Assembly (NCBI RefSeq): GCF_021800405.1
Contig: NZ_CP084550.1
Location: 620,001 to 684,000 of the forward strand
Source: Arthrobacter sp. FW306-07-I
Lineage (GTDB): Bacteria; Actinomycetota; Actinomycetes; Actinomycetales; Micrococcaceae
Direction of reading: 5' to 3'
Length of the DNA stretch: 64,000 nt
Part shown: positions 8,666 through 16,889 of the stretch, in pieces
Numbering within the stretch: position 1 is the stretch's first letter
How the letters are laid out: each line of letters opens with the position of its first letter
Notes under the pieces: generated by a model
What the model saw: the letters and a program-made list of their open reading frames with translations, nothing else
Told to the model about the DNA's origin: nothing
The model's database searches: none
Position numbers and translations under genes: made by a program

Positions 8666-9349
8666 TCAGCGGAAGATCTTCTTTCGAGCCGACCTGAAGT
8701 GGACGCCCAGCAGCAGGCAGAGGATGGGAAAGACTACGCCGTAGCCAAAGACACCTATCAAGCGGAGGTATGGATTACCGAAAGCAGGGCCTGTCAACCC
8801 CAGCAGGCAGAGAAGGCCAGCCAGCAGGAAGGCGGCCCGTATGTACAGGGGGCTGCCAGGGCCGGTGAATGCCACCGCCGCGAACAGCAGTGAGAGGCCG
8901 AAGAGGAAGTGCCAGGCTGTGACGTCGGCGGCAAAGAACAGTGACGGTTGGGTGAAGTCATAGATATAGCCGAGGGCCGGATCGCCGACGGGGGCCACCC
9001 GGCGGGCCACCAACAATTCGATCAGGTGCACGGTCGAGGTTACCGCTGCCGTGGAGAGCATGAAGCCAAAGGCCAGGACACCGAAAACCCTGGCCGGTGC
9101 GGGGGTGAGCTGGAAAATGACGGCGAAAAGTACCACGTGGATGGGCGCCCCAATGACTGTCACTGCTTCAGCTGCCGCCCAGAACGGATCCCGGGGCGCG
9201 CCCGAGAATGCCCCACTTGCCCCTACCAGGGCCAGATACACCACATCAAACGCGAAAACGGCCCACGCCGACCACTGGCCCAGCCCAAACAGGTGGCCCT
9301 GCACCTCGCGGTCAGAGCCGCGCACCTGTCCTTCCACTGCCTCCGTCAC
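8666..9349 (-). CDS. Six-to-seven-helix membrane protein, unknown function
   Basis: 227 residues, almost all hydrophobic, with segments such as WAVFAFDVVYLALVGASG, IHVVLFAVIFQLT, WHFLFGLSLLFAAVAF and IGVFGYGVVFPILCLLLGV. The C-terminus is basic (RSARKKIFR), probably cytoplasmic. No catalytic motif is recognised. The GTG 9349 start has no Shine-Dalgarno but is preceded by TACTTT-N7, consistent with a leaderless transcript. No transport or enzyme partner lies nearby. Confidence 0.65.
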   Translation of the reverse strand: MTEAVEGQVRGSDREVQGHLFGLGQWSAWAVFAFDVVYLALVGASGAFSGAPRDPFWAAAEAVTVIGAPIHVVLFAVIFQLTPAPARVFGVLAFGFMLSTAAVTSTVHLIELLVARRVAPVGDPALGYIYDFTQPSLFFAADVTAWHFLFGLSLLFAAVAFTGPGSPLYIRAAFLLAGLLCLLGLTGPAFGNPYLRLIGVFGYGVVFPILCLLLGVHFRSARKKIFR

Positions 9350-9356
9350 GGCATCG

Positions 9357-9362
9357 AAAGTA
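9357..9362 (-). promoter_or_regulatory. -10 element (TACTTT), leaderless start
   Basis: TACTTT ends 7 nt before GTG 9349. There is no ribosome binding site, so the transcript would begin at or next to the start codon. Confidence 0.5.
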
Positions 9363-9440
9363 GTGTCAAGGTTCAGAGTTCATAAGTGCCGTAGGTCCCC
9401 GCCGTCGGAGGCACTCCCAGTGACTCCTTTTGGCAAAGCA

Positions 9441-9484
9441 AAAGGCCCTGCTTCCCTCTTTTACAAGAGGGAAGCAGGGCCTTT
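9441..9484 (-). terminator. Strong terminator downstream of tRNA-Ser(CGA)
   Basis: Perfect 20-bp arms (9441-9460 and 9465-9484) with a 4-nt loop, 5 nt past the tRNA 3' end, followed on the minus strand by a T-rich run. Confidence 0.85.
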
Positions 9485-9489
9485 CTACC

Positions 9490-9579
9490 TGGCGGTGACG
9501 GTGGGATTTGAACCCACGTTGGCTTTTACACCAAACAACATTTCGAGTGTTGCACCTTCGGCCGCTCGGACACGTCACC
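9490..9579 (-). tRNA. tRNA-Ser (anticodon CGA)
   Basis: A class II tRNA with a long variable arm. The acceptor stem GGTGACG/CGTCACC closes, the anticodon stem CAACA/TGTTG encloses loop CTCGAAA giving CGA (reads UCG), and the T-arm GTGGG-TTCAAAT-CCCAC is intact. The discriminator base is G and CCA is encoded. Confidence 0.96.
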
Positions 9580-9751
9580 AACCTCAATAGGGTACCGGAG
9601 TAAGGCCTGCATCCCCAAAACGCACGTATAGCGCGGGCTTGGAGCAGGGGCTGGATTCTGCCGATGCATCTGCGAGGTGGCAGATAACTGCAATGCCGGC
9701 CCGGAACATTGCGGTCACATGCCACTTCGCGTGAATGTCAGACCCTGCCGC

Positions 9752-9757
9752 GATGAT
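9752..9757 (+). promoter_or_regulatory. -10-like element (GATGAT), possible leaderless start
   Basis: GATGAT sits exactly 6 nt before ATG 9764, the same spacing as the better TANNNT elements in this window. It is a weaker match. Confidence 0.35.
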
Positions 9758-9763
9758 TGATTC

Positions 9764-11395
9764 ATGGGAACGGCAGCAGTGGTCAAGGCTTATGCGGACA
9801 TCCGGGCTGCCCTTGCTGTGCTGAACACTGAGGTTGACGGGTGCGGTTCGGACCCGTTTTCGGTGGTTGATCCGTTGGCGGGCTTGGCGGATGGGTGCCT
9901 GGACATTCTTGCCGGTGCCCGTGAGGTCGAGGCCGGGTTCGCTGGTTTGAAGGCGAAGGCCGCGGTGAAGTACGCGGAGAGCGCCTCTGTCGTTGCGGGG
10001 CCGGATGTGCCGGTGCAGGCGCAGGAGATGGCGGTCGCTGCGGAGGTCGGCTGTGTACTGGCGCTGGGGCCGCGGGCGGCGTCATCGTTTCTGGCGACTT
10101 CGCACGCCCTGATGTCGAGTTTGCCGCGGACTTTTGCGGGGCTGCAGGCGGGGACGTTGTCCTGGAGTCATGCGGTGGTGATGGCTGATGAGGCCGCGAG
10201 CCTGGATACTGCGGGGTCGGCGGCCTTGGAGGCGCACTTTTTGGACCCGGAGGCGCCAGATAGCGCGAAGGGCTGTCCGGTGGGGCAGCTGCCCGCGCAC
10301 CGGTTCAGGGTCAAGGCACGGACGTGGCGGGAACGTCACCACGCCGAGAGCATTGAGAAGCGCCATGCCAAGGGGGTCGCGGATCGGCGGGTGGAGTTCC
10401 GGCCGGACCAGGACGGGATGGCGTGGCTGTCCGCGTGTTTGCCGGCGGCTCAGGCGTTGGCGGGGTGGAACCGGCTCACCGCGGTCGCAAGGTCTTTGCA
10501 GGGGCCGGAGGAGTCCCGGACCATGTCCCAGTTGCGGGCGGACAAGTTCGCTGATGCGATCCTCGGCAGCAGCAGCAGCAGCAGCAGTGGCAGTGGCAGT
10601 GGCAGTGGCAATAGGACCAGTAGCGGCCGTGGCGCCAGTGTCACGGATGCGATTGACGAAGCTGATGGTGGTGACGGCGATACCGGTGCCCGTGACAGCG
10701 CCGGTGTCAATGGCAGGGCTGGACGGGAAGACGTGTCTTCGCCGATCCGGGCCCAGGTTCTGGTCACGGTTCCGGTGTTCTCCCTGATGGGGTTGGCCGA
10801 TGAACCGGCGATGTTGGACGGGTACGGGCCGATCCCGCCCTCGATGGCCCGCGATTTGGTGGCGAACGGTGCGGGGTCGTTTTACCGGGTGTTGGTGGAT
10901 CCGCGGGATGGGGCGCCGCTGGAGATCGGCCGGAAGAGTTACCGGGTGACCGGGGCGATGCGGGCCTGGCTGCGGATGCGGGACGGTAAGTGCCCGTTCC
11001 CGGGCTGCAGCAACAATTCCCTGGACAACGATGCCGACCACATCCTCAATTCCCTGGACAACGATGCCGACCACATCCTCGCCTGGGCCAAGGGCGGCAC
11101 CACCGGGATCAGCAACCTGGGACAGCCCTGCCCTAAGCACCACAAGCTCCGGCACAGCACCGGTTGGAAACCCACCCGGGCCACCAAGAACGAACCACCT
11201 GGCTGGATCTCACCCGCTGGCAGGCACTACCCAAGCGAACACCAGGACTGGGAACCACCCAAACGGCCCAGGCAGCTGGTGCCGCAACTGAATCCGGCGC
11301 AAAGGGCAATCTCAGGTTGCACAGACTTGGTGGTCGGGGGCTTCTCCCTGGGGGAAGCATGCCTTGACGGTATCCTCCATCCGCCCTCCGCCTAG
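9764..11395 (+). CDS. DUF222/HNH endonuclease-type protein (13E12 repeat family)
   Basis: 543 residues. The N-terminal ~330 residues are the helical DUF222 domain. A Ser/Gly tract coded by an AGC/GGC microsatellite (~10566-10610) and an acidic linker follow. The C-terminal HNH region has CPFPGC, then D-x-D-H-I, then NLGQPCPKHHKLRH, the usual zinc-finger-like HNH layout. Uniquely, the block NSLDNDADHIL is duplicated in tandem (33-bp exact repeat, 11015-11080), so there are two candidate DxDHI motifs and the spacing from the first CxxxxC to the catalytic histidine is stretched by 11 residues. These genes are multicopy in actinobacteria and no physiological role is established. Nuclease activity of this copy is uncertain because of the duplication. 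Confidence 0.85.
   Translation: MGTAAVVKAYADIRAALAVLNTEVDGCGSDPFSVVDPLAGLADGCLDILAGAREVEAGFAGLKAKAAVKYAESASVVAGPDVPVQAQEMAVAAEVGCVLALGPRAASSFLATSHALMSSLPRTFAGLQAGTLSWSHAVVMADEAASLDTAGSAALEAHFLDPEAPDSAKGCPVGQLPAHRFRVKARTWRERHHAESIEKRHAKGVADRRVEFRPDQDGMAWLSACLPAAQALAGWNRLTAVARSLQGPEESRTMSQLRADKFADAILGSSSSSSSGSGSGSGNRTSSGRGASVTDAIDEADGGDGDTGARDSAGVNGRAGREDVSSPIRAQVLVTVPVFSLMGLADEPAMLDGYGPIPPSMARDLVANGAGSFYRVLVDPRDGAPLEIGRKSYRVTGAMRAWLRMRDGKCPFPGCSNNSLDNDADHILNSLDNDADHILAWAKGGTTGISNLGQPCPKHHKLRHSTGWKPTRATKNEPPGWISPAGRHYPSEHQDWEPPKRPRQLVPQLNPAQRAISGCTDLVVGGFSLGEACLDGILHPPSA
10566..10610 (+). repeat. Ser/Gly-coding microsatellite inside the DUF222/HNH gene
   Basis: About seven AGC triplets followed by four AGTGGC hexamers, encoding SSSSSSSGSGSGSG between the DUF222 and HNH domains. 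Length polymorphism would stay in frame. Confidence 0.85.
11015..11080 (+). repeat. Exact 33-bp tandem duplication in the HNH motif
   Basis: Bases 11015-11047 and 11048-11080 are identical and in frame. Each copy encodes NSLDNDADHIL, including the DxDHI core of the HNH nuclease motif. Confidence 0.98.
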
Positions 11396-11621
11396 CTGCG
11401 GCCTCTCCCTAGCTGTCTGCCTGGTGCCGGGGAAAATCACCGTTGGCTTGCCCGCGGATTGGTCACCCTGAAATGAAACTGCGTCACTAAGCCCCGCCAC
11501 GAAGCCATGCCTTTCACCGCCCGGGATGCTGTCCGACGTGTCCCGGCAAGCCGCAACGAAACCCGACATCCGCCGTCGGACTTTCCCCCTCGCCACGGGT
11601 CCGGATAGATTCATCAGCAAG

Positions 11622-13061
11622 ATGACGAATTCAGAAACTCCCATCCACGCAACCGCATACTGGACCACTGCCAAAGAGCACGGCGAACTCAGGGCGGAAG
11701 AAGTGGCCGCCCCCGGACCGGGTGAAGCACTGGTCCGTGCCCTTTACTCGGGCATCAGCAAGGGCACGGAAATGGTGGTTCACGCAGGGGCCGTTCCGCC
11801 GCGGGTCGCAGAGGAAATGCGCGCCCCGCACCAGGAGGGCGAGTTCCCCGGCCCGGTGAAGTTCGGCTACCTCTCCGTCGGAGTCGTGGAGGAGGGGCCC
11901 GAGGGGTGGAAGGGCCAGCGCGTCTTCTGCCTGAACCCGCACCAGGACCGCTACGTGGTTCCCGTGGAATCCCTAACCCGGATCCCTGACGAGGTCCCCT
12001 CGCGCAGGGCGGTCCTCACCGGCACAGTCGAAACAGCTGTCAATGCCCTGTGGGAAGCCGGGCCGCGCCTGGGGGACCGGGTCGCGGTCGTCGGCGCCGG
12101 CCTGGTGGGCGGCATGGTGGCTACGCTGCTGCGCACCTTCCCACTGCAGCGCCTGCAGCTCGTGGACCTTGATCCGGGCAGGAGGCAGCTCGCGGACACG
12201 CTGGGTGTGGACTTCGCGCAGCCGGATGACGCCCTGGCCGACTGCGACATCGTTTTCCACTGCTCGGCCTCCCAGGAGGGCCTGGAACGCAGCCTCCAGC
12301 TCGCCGGCGATGAAGGCGACGTCATCGAAATGTCCTGGTACGCCAACCGGGAGGTCACCGTACCGCTGGGGGAGGATTTCCACGCGAGGCGCCTATCTAT
12401 CCGTGCCAGCCAGGTGGGCATGGTGGCACGTGCCCGCCGTCACCGCCGCACCAACGCGGACCGGCTTGACCTCGCCGTATCGCTGCTCAAGGATCCCGTC
12501 TTCGACGCGTTCCTGACCGGATCATGCCGCTTCGAGGACCTGCCAGACGCGGTTCAGAACCTGGCGGATGGCACCCTGCAAGCCCTGTGCCACGTCGTCG
12601 AGTACCCCGGAAGCAGCTCCGCCCCCAGTCCAGCCACTGACAACAACGGAAACTTGAGGTACCCCATGTTCAGCCTGACCGTCCGCCGCCACTTCATGAT
12701 CGCCCACAGCCTTCCCCGTGAAGTGTTCGGCCCCGCACAGGGCCTGCACGGGGCAACCTTCGTTGCGGAGGTGACCTTCCGCCGTCGCGCGCTTAACGCC
12801 GACGCGATCGTCCTGGACATCGGTGCCGCCGGCACCATCATCGAGGACGTGCTGGCCGGGCTGAACTACCAAAACCTGGACGAGCACCCGGACTTCGAAG
12901 GCAAGCTCACCACCACGGAGGCGCTCGCCGAATACATCACCCAGCAGGTTGCCGCCCAAATCAAGGACAGCGACGACGGCCGGGAACTGGCGGCAATTGA
13001 CGTCACCCTGCGCGAGAATCCGGACGCCTGGGCCTCTTATTCCCTGGACCTCACCGCGTAG
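11622..13061 (+). CDS. Fusion of a zinc-type dehydrogenase/reductase (MDR) and a 6-pyruvoyltetrahydropterin synthase-like domain
   Basis: 479 residues. Residues ~1-335 follow the medium-chain dehydrogenase fold: a GroES-like start (AALVRALYSGISKGTEM) and a Rossmann motif VAVVGAGLVGGMVATLL; the catalytic-zinc Cys/His pair is not obvious. Residues ~347-479 (from MFSLTVRRHFMIAHSLP) resemble PTPS/QueD: MIAH carries the first zinc His, LHGATF occupies the place of the canonical HGH so one zinc ligand is Ala, and LRENPDAWASY retains the Glu near the end. Start ATG 11622 sits shortly after TAGATT; longer starts lack support. The glycosyltransferase gene begins 2 bp after the stop. A pterin- or sugar-linked cofactor modification pathway is suggested but not proven. 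Confidence 0.75.
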   Translation: MTNSETPIHATAYWTTAKEHGELRAEEVAAPGPGEALVRALYSGISKGTEMVVHAGAVPPRVAEEMRAPHQEGEFPGPVKFGYLSVGVVEEGPEGWKGQRVFCLNPHQDRYVVPVESLTRIPDEVPSRRAVLTGTVETAVNALWEAGPRLGDRVAVVGAGLVGGMVATLLRTFPLQRLQLVDLDPGRRQLADTLGVDFAQPDDALADCDIVFHCSASQEGLERSLQLAGDEGDVIEMSWYANREVTVPLGEDFHARRLSIRASQVGMVARARRHRRTNADRLDLAVSLLKDPVFDAFLTGSCRFEDLPDAVQNLADGTLQALCHVVEYPGSSSAPSPATDNNGNLRYPMFSLTVRRHFMIAHSLPREVFGPAQGLHGATFVAEVTFRRRALNADAIVLDIGAAGTIIEDVLAGLNYQNLDEHPDFEGKLTTTEALAEYITQQVAAQIKDSDDGRELAAIDVTLRENPDAWASYSLDLTA

Positions 13062-13063
13062 CC

Positions 13064-14167
13064 GTGCGCCCCATCCGGCTGCTGGTCCCCGGCAACATAC
13101 GCCACAGCTCAGGCGGAAACGTCTACAACGCACATCTGGTTGCCGGCCTGCAAGCGCTCGGTGCCGAGGTGGACGTCATCAGCGTCGATGGCAGCTGGCC
13201 GGATGCCGGCGCCAAGGAACGACGCCGTCTGGGCACCCTGCTCGGGGCGTGGGAATCTGACAAGGCTCCGGGGAATGCCGTGGTCATCGTAGACGGGCTG
13301 GTGGCCGTTGGTGCCCCGGACGAACTGGAATTCGCGGCAAAGGCGGGGCGGGAAACATGGGTCCTGGTACATATGCCCGTTCCGGAAAGTTCGGGATCCG
13401 CAGCGCTCGAACGCGAAGTCAGGGCCCTGCGTGCAGCAACCGGAGTGGTCTGCAGCAGCGCTTCTGCGGCGTCCGTGCTTACCACCCGGGGACTCCGCCA
13501 GGCCCAAGTGGTCCTGCCCGGAGTGGACCCCGCACCCCAGGCTGACGGTTCCACGCCTCCGCACCTGGCGGTCGTCGCAGCCCTGCTGCCCAACAAAGAC
13601 CAGGTGCTGACAGTCGAGGCGCTGGCCCGGCTCAAGGACCTCGAATGGACTGCGTCGTTCGTGGGGTCCGACCAGGCCGACCCGGACTACGCGCGGGAGG
13701 TCCAGGCTGCCATCACTGCCAACGGGCTGCAGGAACGGGTGCGGCTGGAGGGTGAGCTCACGGGTAGGGACCTCGAAGCCGAATGGGCGCGCACCGACCT
13801 GACCCTGCTCGTTTCCCGGATCGAAGCGTTCGGAATGGCGGTCACCGAGTCCCTTGCGCACGGAATCCCGGTACTTGTCCGCGAGGGGACGGGGGCAGTG
13901 GAAGCGCTTGGCATCGCCGGGATAAGAGCGGACGACGGCGGGCCGCGCCTTCCGGGGGCAGCGCTGCCACTTCCGGCCGGGGCAAGTGAGAGTCCGGGTC
14001 GCTTGGCGGAGGTCCTGCGTCGCTGGCTGACGGACGAACAAACCCGGGAAGGCTGGCGGGCAGCAGCGCTGAAAGCGCGGACCAGGCTGCCGGACTGGAG
14101 CAGTACCGCCCAGGGGATGCTGGCCCTGCTGTCGGGCGCGGCGCGGCGGGAACCGCTTGGAGACTGA
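13064..14167 (+). CDS. Family 4-like glycosyltransferase (GT-B fold)
   Basis: 367 residues from GTG 13064, immediately after the preceding TAG, so translational coupling is likely. The N-terminus LLVPGNIRHSSGGNVYNAHL is the typical acceptor-domain opening of GT4 enzymes. The C-terminal domain carries LLVSRIEAFGMAVTESLAHG with the E-x7-E-type sugar-nucleotide motif, and VVAALLPNKDQVLTVEALA, the equivalent of the G-R-L-x-x-x-K-G strand. The donor sugar is unknown. Its neighbour is the dehydrogenase-pterin synthase fusion, and pairing of PTPS-like and GT4 genes suggests glycosylation of a pterin-like compound, which remains an inference. Confidence 0.82.
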   Translation: MRPIRLLVPGNIRHSSGGNVYNAHLVAGLQALGAEVDVISVDGSWPDAGAKERRRLGTLLGAWESDKAPGNAVVIVDGLVAVGAPDELEFAAKAGRETWVLVHMPVPESSGSAALEREVRALRAATGVVCSSASAASVLTTRGLRQAQVVLPGVDPAPQADGSTPPHLAVVAALLPNKDQVLTVEALARLKDLEWTASFVGSDQADPDYAREVQAAITANGLQERVRLEGELTGRDLEAEWARTDLTLLVSRIEAFGMAVTESLAHGIPVLVREGTGAVEALGIAGIRADDGGPRLPGAALPLPAGASESPGRLAEVLRRWLTDEQTREGWRAAALKARTRLPDWSSTAQGMLALLSGAARREPLGD

Positions 14168-14212
14168 AAGTCCGGGCCAGGACTGAAGCGGGCCCCGACT
14201 GAACCAACGGGG

Positions 14213-14722
14213 TTAGAGGCTGTTGCTCCGGTGCCCGGCGAAAAACGCCCGCAGCAGCTGTGCGGACTCTTCCTCGCGGACCCCGGGGTACACCTCGACC
14301 CAATGGTTGAGGCGGCGTTCGCGGAGGATATCGAACACCGACCCGGCGGCCCCGGCCTTCTCGTCCCACGCTCCGAACACCACCCGGGGAATCCGCGCCA
14401 GCACGATGGCGCCGGCACACATGGCGCACGGTTCCAAGGTGACCACCAGGGTGCAGTCGGACAGCCGCCAGCCGTCGTCGTTGCCGCCGTGGAGCCGTGC
14501 CCGTTCCTGTAGCCGTCCGGCCGCCTCCCTGATGGCCACCACTTCGGCATGGGCTGTGGGGTCGCCCAGCGCCTCCCGTTGGTTTCGGCCGGAACCCAGC
14601 ACATCGCCGTCGGGCCCAATCACCACGGCGCCGATGGGCACGTCCTCCGTGGTGAGGGCCCGCCGGGCCTCAGTCAAGGCAAGGCCCATCCAGGCGTTGT
14701 GTTTCTTTTCGGGCAACGGCAT
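14213..14722 (-). CDS. tadA: tRNA-specific adenosine deaminase TadA
   Basis: 169 residues, the usual length for the family. Zinc/catalytic motifs are His58-Ala-Glu60 (PTAHAE) and Cys99-x-x-Cys102 (LEPCAMCAG). TadA deaminates adenosine-34 to inosine in tRNA-Arg(ACG), letting it read CGU, CGC and CGA; a tRNA-Arg(ACG) gene lies in this window at 37206. The ATG has no Shine-Dalgarno but is preceded by TATCAT-N6, indicating a leaderless mRNA. A related cytosine/guanine deaminase is less likely given the AMCAG and family length. Confidence 0.93.
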   Translation of the reverse strand: MPLPEKKHNAWMGLALTEARRALTTEDVPIGAVVIGPDGDVLGSGRNQREALGDPTAHAEVVAIREAAGRLQERARLHGGNDDGWRLSDCTLVVTLEPCAMCAGAIVLARIPRVVFGAWDEKAGAAGSVFDILRERRLNHWVEVYPGVREEESAQLLRAFFAGHRSNSL

Positions 14723-14728
14723 GGCTCA

Positions 14729-14734
14729 ATGATA
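14729..14734 (-). promoter_or_regulatory. -10 element (TATCAT) of tadA, leaderless
   Basis: TATCAT ends 6 nt before the tadA ATG. Confidence 0.6.
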
Positions 14735-14775
14735 GTTTCGAGAGATACTAAGCTTGCGTACTTTTCCTGGGAGGC

Positions 14776-15603
14776 ATGATGAGCAGAGTCCACGAGCGGA
14801 TGGACAGATGGTTCAAGCCCTACGCCGCCCTCTGGCTGACCCTGATCATCGGTGGGACGGTGGTTGTCATCATGGCTCTTGCCGGCGCCGAGGTTTATGA
14901 CGACGTGGTGGGCAAGGACGGGCTCGCGAACCTCGATGTTCCGGCCCTCCAGTACGCTGAGTCGCTGCGAAACCCGGGCCTTGATGCTTTTGCCACCGGC
15001 TTCACCAACATCGGCGGCGGCATCGGTATGCCCATCCTCGCCAGCATCCTTACCGCGTGGCTGACGTTCCTGAGCCGGACCTGGCGCCCACTCCTCCTGG
15101 TGGGCGGTGCGGCAACCGTCTCCATCCTCGCCACCACGTTCGGCAAGAAACTTGTGGGCAGGACCCGGCCGGACCACGCCGATGCAGTCCCGCCTTACGA
15201 GGATTCGCCGTCGTTCCCCAGCGGCCATACCCTCAACACCACCGTGGTCATCAGTGTCCTCCTGTACGTTCTTTGCCTGCAGTTCCACCAACTCTGGGTC
15301 AGGGTCACGGCAATCACGGCCGGCGTGATTTTCATCATTGCCATGGGGCTGAGCAGGGTATTCCTGGGCCACCACTGGTTGACCGACGTCATGGCCGGCT
15401 GGACGCTGGGGCTGGCCTGGGTGGCCATCGTGATCCTGGCGCATCGGTTGTTCCACCTGTTGAGGCGCAAGCAGCATGCGGGTCCGGCCCCCACGTTCGA
15501 TCGTCCCGTGGTGCGGGACGTCGTCCTCGAATCCGTGCACGACGGCGGCGATGCCGGCAAGCAGGGCGCGTCCGGCAGCCGAGGCAAGGACACCGCCGGA
15601 TGA
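14776..15603 (+). CDS. PAP2-family membrane phosphatase
   Basis: 275 residues with six predicted membrane segments. The three PAP2/acid phosphatase motifs are present: KKLVGRTRP, PSFPSGHT and SRVFLGHHWLTD, with the two catalytic His. Likely substrates are lipid phosphates such as undecaprenyl pyrophosphate or phosphatidic acid; the exact one cannot be read. GGGAGG at 14769-14774 favours the second ATG (14779) slightly over the first. A ~50-residue polar tail (RPVVRDVVLESVHDGG) follows the last helix. Divergent from tadA; upp begins 12 bp after the stop but has its own promoter. Confidence 0.88.
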   Translation: MMSRVHERMDRWFKPYAALWLTLIIGGTVVVIMALAGAEVYDDVVGKDGLANLDVPALQYAESLRNPGLDAFATGFTNIGGGIGMPILASILTAWLTFLSRTWRPLLLVGGAATVSILATTFGKKLVGRTRPDHADAVPPYEDSPSFPSGHTLNTTVVISVLLYVLCLQFHQLWVRVTAITAGVIFIIAMGLSRVFLGHHWLTDVMAGWTLGLAWVAIVILAHRLFHLLRRKQHAGPAPTFDRPVVRDVVLESVHDGGDAGKQGASGSRGKDTAG

Positions 15604-15609
15604 TAGTTT
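15604..15609 (+). promoter_or_regulatory. -10 element (TAGTTT) of upp, leaderless
   Basis: TAGTTT overlaps the PAP2 stop codon region and ends 6 nt before the upp ATG; no ribosome binding site is present. Confidence 0.55.
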
Positions 15610-15615
15610 TGGGGG

Positions 15616-16251
15616 ATGCGCACTCTCGTTGTTGACCACCCCCTGGTCGCCCACAAGCTCACCGTCCTGCGGGACAAGAACACGCCGTCGCCGGTATTCC
15701 GCCAGCTGACGGAAGAGCTGGTGACCCTGCTGGCTTACGAAGCCACGCGGGAGGTCCGCACGGAGCCCGTCACCATCCAGACGCCAGTCAGCACCACCAT
15801 CGGCACGGCATTCACCAAGCCCACACCGCTGGTGGTTCCCATTCTGCGTGCCGGCCTGGGAATGCTGGAGGGCATGACCAAGCTGGTCCCCACGGCCGAG
15901 GTGGGCTTCCTGGGTATGGCCCGGGACGAGGAAACGCTGGACATCATCACCTATGCCGAGCGCCTTCCGGAGGACCTGACGGGCCGCCAGGTCTTCGTGC
16001 TGGACCCCATGCTGGCCACCGGCGGCACCCTGCGTGAGGCCATCAAGTTCCTGTTCAAGCGGGGCGCTTCCGACGTCACCTGCATCTGCCTGCTGGCTGC
16101 CCCTGAAGGCCTGGCACGGCTGGAAGAGGAACTCTCGGGCGCGAACGTGCACATCGTCCTGGCCTCCATCGACGAGAAGCTCAACGAGAAGTCCTACATC
16201 GTTCCCGGCCTGGGCGACGCCGGCGACCGGCTCTACGGCATCGCAGGGTAG
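15616..16251 (+). CDS. upp: Uracil phosphoribosyltransferase
   Basis: 211 residues, full length for Upp. It converts uracil and PRPP to UMP in pyrimidine salvage. The family hallmarks are [15 protein letters not shown], the PRPP-binding [13 protein letters not shown] and the C-terminal uracil loop [16 protein letters not shown]. The protein is cytosolic. The ATG lies 6 nt after a TAGTTT hexamer, so the gene is probably transcribed independently of the upstream PAP2 gene as a leaderless mRNA. Confidence 0.97.
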   Translation: MRTLVVDHPLVAHKLTVLRDKNTPSPVFRQLTEELVTLLAYEATREVRTEPVTIQTPVSTTIGTAFTKPTPLVVPILRAGLGMLEGMTKLVPTAEVGFLGMARDEETLDIITYAERLPEDLTGRQVFVLDPMLATGGTLREAIKFLFKRGASDVTCICLLAAPEGLARLEEELSGANVHIVLASIDEKLNEKSYIVPGLGDAGDRLYGIAG

Positions 16252-16283
16252 TTTTTACCCTTTTTCAATCGGTGTGCCGCCGC

Positions 16284-16289
16284 TAGCCT
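16284..16289 (+). promoter_or_regulatory. -10 element (TAGCCT), leaderless start
   Basis: TAGCCT ends 6 nt before ATG 16296 and decides that start over the in-frame GTG 16290. Confidence 0.55.
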
Positions 16290-16295
16290 GTGCGG

Positions 16296-16712
16296 ATGGA
16301 CTGGAAACTCGAACTTGTCTTTGTCCCTGTATCCGACGTTGACCGCGCCAAGGACTTCTATGTCAACAAGGTGGGCTTCAACGCGGACTACGACGAGCGG
16401 CCGTCGGACCACGTGCGCTTCGTACAGCTGACGCCGCTCGGCTCTGCCTGCTCCATCTGCATGGGCGAGGGGCTTTTGGACGCCCCTCCCGGCACGGGAA
16501 CCACCCTCCAGATGGTGGTCGACGACATCCAAAAGGCGCATGACCACCTGAAGAACAATGGTGTGGACGTCAGTGACATCGAAGTGCTGCCTTGGGGCCA
16601 CTTCGTTTACTTCGCCGACCCGGACGGCAATAAGTGGGCCGTCCAGTACATCCCTTGGCGGAATGCCGGGCAGGATGCAGCTCAGGCCGGCAGTACGCCC
16701 AGCAACGCTTAA
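16296..16712 (+). CDS. VOC (glyoxalase/dioxygenase) superfamily protein
   Basis: 138 residues. The paired beta-alpha-beta-beta-beta layout of the VOC fold is clear: KLELVFVPVSDVDRAKDFYV at the start, then MVVDDIQKAHDHLKNNGVDV, and the end HFVYFADPDGNKWAVQY, the common FxDPDGN closing motif. Metal-ligand positions cannot be assigned with certainty (candidates are early Glu/Val and a late Asp). Members include dioxygenases, glyoxalases and antibiotic-binding proteins; the substrate is unknown. A strong terminator follows by 2 bp, so it is the end of its transcript. Confidence 0.85.
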   Translation: MDWKLELVFVPVSDVDRAKDFYVNKVGFNADYDERPSDHVRFVQLTPLGSACSICMGEGLLDAPPGTGTTLQMVVDDIQKAHDHLKNNGVDVSDIEVLPWGHFVYFADPDGNKWAVQYIPWRNAGQDAAQAGSTPSNA

Positions 16713-16714
16713 AA

Positions 16715-16755
16715 CAGACCGCGGGCCGCATCGTGATGATGCGGCCCGCGGTCTG
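16715..16755 (+). terminator. Terminator after the VOC gene
   Basis: Perfect 18-bp arms (16715-16732 and 16738-16755, beginning CAGACCGCGGGCC) with a 5-nt loop, directly after the stop codon. Confidence 0.85.
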
Positions 16756-16889
16756 TCGCTGGAATCCCCGGCGTTACCCCGTGGCCAAGGCGTACGACGG
16801 CGGGTGGCGGGAGACGCCGTCGGCTGTCCTTGGAGCCGGGAGGTTCAGCTGAAGGTTTCCCTTTGCGGCGCTATGCCAGGGAGAGGTGC

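Noticed and set aside
14674..16152. A 492-codon minus-strand frame over the PAP2 and upp genes
   Set aside because: Both plus-strand genes have full catalytic motifs; the opposite frame is low-complexity Gln/Gly/His-rich noise.
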